Shown one piece after another: positions 43,061 through 43,349 of a DNA stretch of 43,349 bases. This stretch comes from Herpetosiphonaceae bacterium (GTDB lineage Bacteria > Chloroflexota > Chloroflexia > Chloroflexales > Herpetosiphonaceae). Below the pieces are notes generated by a model. The model did no database searches. It worked only from the letters and a program-made list of their open reading frames with translations, and was not told the origin of the DNA. The stretch covers positions 1 through 43,349 of the forward strand of contig JABXJS010000193.1 of assembly GCA_013538855.1 (NCBI GenBank), written 5' to 3'. Both the position numbers and the translations under genes were made by a program. Every line of letters begins with the position of its first letter. Position 1 is the stretch's first letter.

Positions 43061-43349
43061 CAGCGGTTCAGCCTGCGTCAGCCGTGACCGTCGCCGCACG
43101 GCGCGAGGTGACGCAGCCCCGGCGCTCGGCAATCGCGGCCAACGAGCGAGCGTGCGCGGCCTGCGCTACGCCGCGCCAAGCTGGATCAACCACAGCGCAG
43201 CGGTTCAGCCTGCATCGGCCGTGACCGTCGCCGCACGGCGCGAGGTGACGCAGCCCCGGCGCTCGGCAATCGCGGCCGCGGCCAACGGGCGAGCGTACGC
43301 GGCCTGCGCCACGCCGCGCCAAGCTGGATCAACCACAGCGCAGCGGTTC
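43061..43349. repeat. Tandem repeat array, 137/143-bp period, runs off the window
   Basis: CAGCGGTTCAGCCTGC starts at 43061 and 43198, and the third copy (CAGCGGTTC) starts at 43341 as the window ends. The intervals are 137 and 143 bases; the extra 6 bases come from a repeated GCGGCC. The copies are otherwise nearly the same. The junction ATCAACCACAGCGC resembles that of the 138-bp array near 14.7 kb. Confidence 0.85.

Overview
The window looks like chromosomal DNA of a GC-rich filamentous bacterium of the phylum Chloroflexota (class Chloroflexia). This is an inference from gene content and style: very large secreted ELWxxDGT-repeat proteins, GAF/PAS histidine kinases, a DUF4388 protein, RDD proteins with glycine/proline/tyrosine/glutamine-rich tails, an archaeal-type prolyl-tRNA synthetase, and Thr/Pro 'NTPT' stalk proteins. 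No rRNA, tRNA, CRISPR array, transposase or phage module was recognised.

Region 1 (1-14.0 kb) is a family of four giant exported ELWxxDGT-repeat paralogues: A (plus strand, cut by the window edge), and B, C and D (minus strand). A and B converge. Their last ~100 codons and 3' hairpins are near-copies, and the end of B has been duplicated downstream. B, C and D each carry the same bipartite upstream motif, TGTAAC-N15-YGAGTCA, at exactly the same distance from the start codon in B and C. All four end in the same short tail (QVFLPSVRR-like), even D, which lacks the domain that precedes the tail in the others.

Region 2 (14.0-15.7 kb) holds a 138-bp tandem repeat array and a small lipoprotein. 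Region 3 (15.7-20.9 kb) is a two-component system (OmpR-type regulator and histidine kinase) divergent from an operon for a PepSY protein, an Ala/Pro-rich membrane protein, an ApbE flavin transferase and a ferric-reductase-like haem protein. A 7-4-7 direct repeat in the shared promoter is a good candidate operator, so this looks like a regulated membrane electron-transfer module.

Region 4 (20.9-30.0 kb) holds a membrane-anchored alpha/beta hydrolase and a three-gene minus-strand operon: a soluble GAF-GAF-PAS kinase, a transmembrane kinase and a Thr/Pro-rich double-anchored surface protein. Region 5 (30.1-33.3 kb) has an acidic orphan protein, two tandem RDD membrane proteins and a phage-holin-IV-like membrane protein. 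Region 6 (33.3-42.2 kb) is mostly housekeeping: proS, DUF4388, aldo/keto reductase, EamA transporter, sucC, an XRE regulator, gmd, sucD and a DIP1984-family protein. sucC and sucD are unusually split by the regulator and gmd.

Region 7 (42.2-43.3 kb) has no credible gene. It starts with a candidate ~200-nt structured RNA followed by a textbook terminator, then direct and tandem repeats that share a core with the intergenic repeats of regions 1 and 2.
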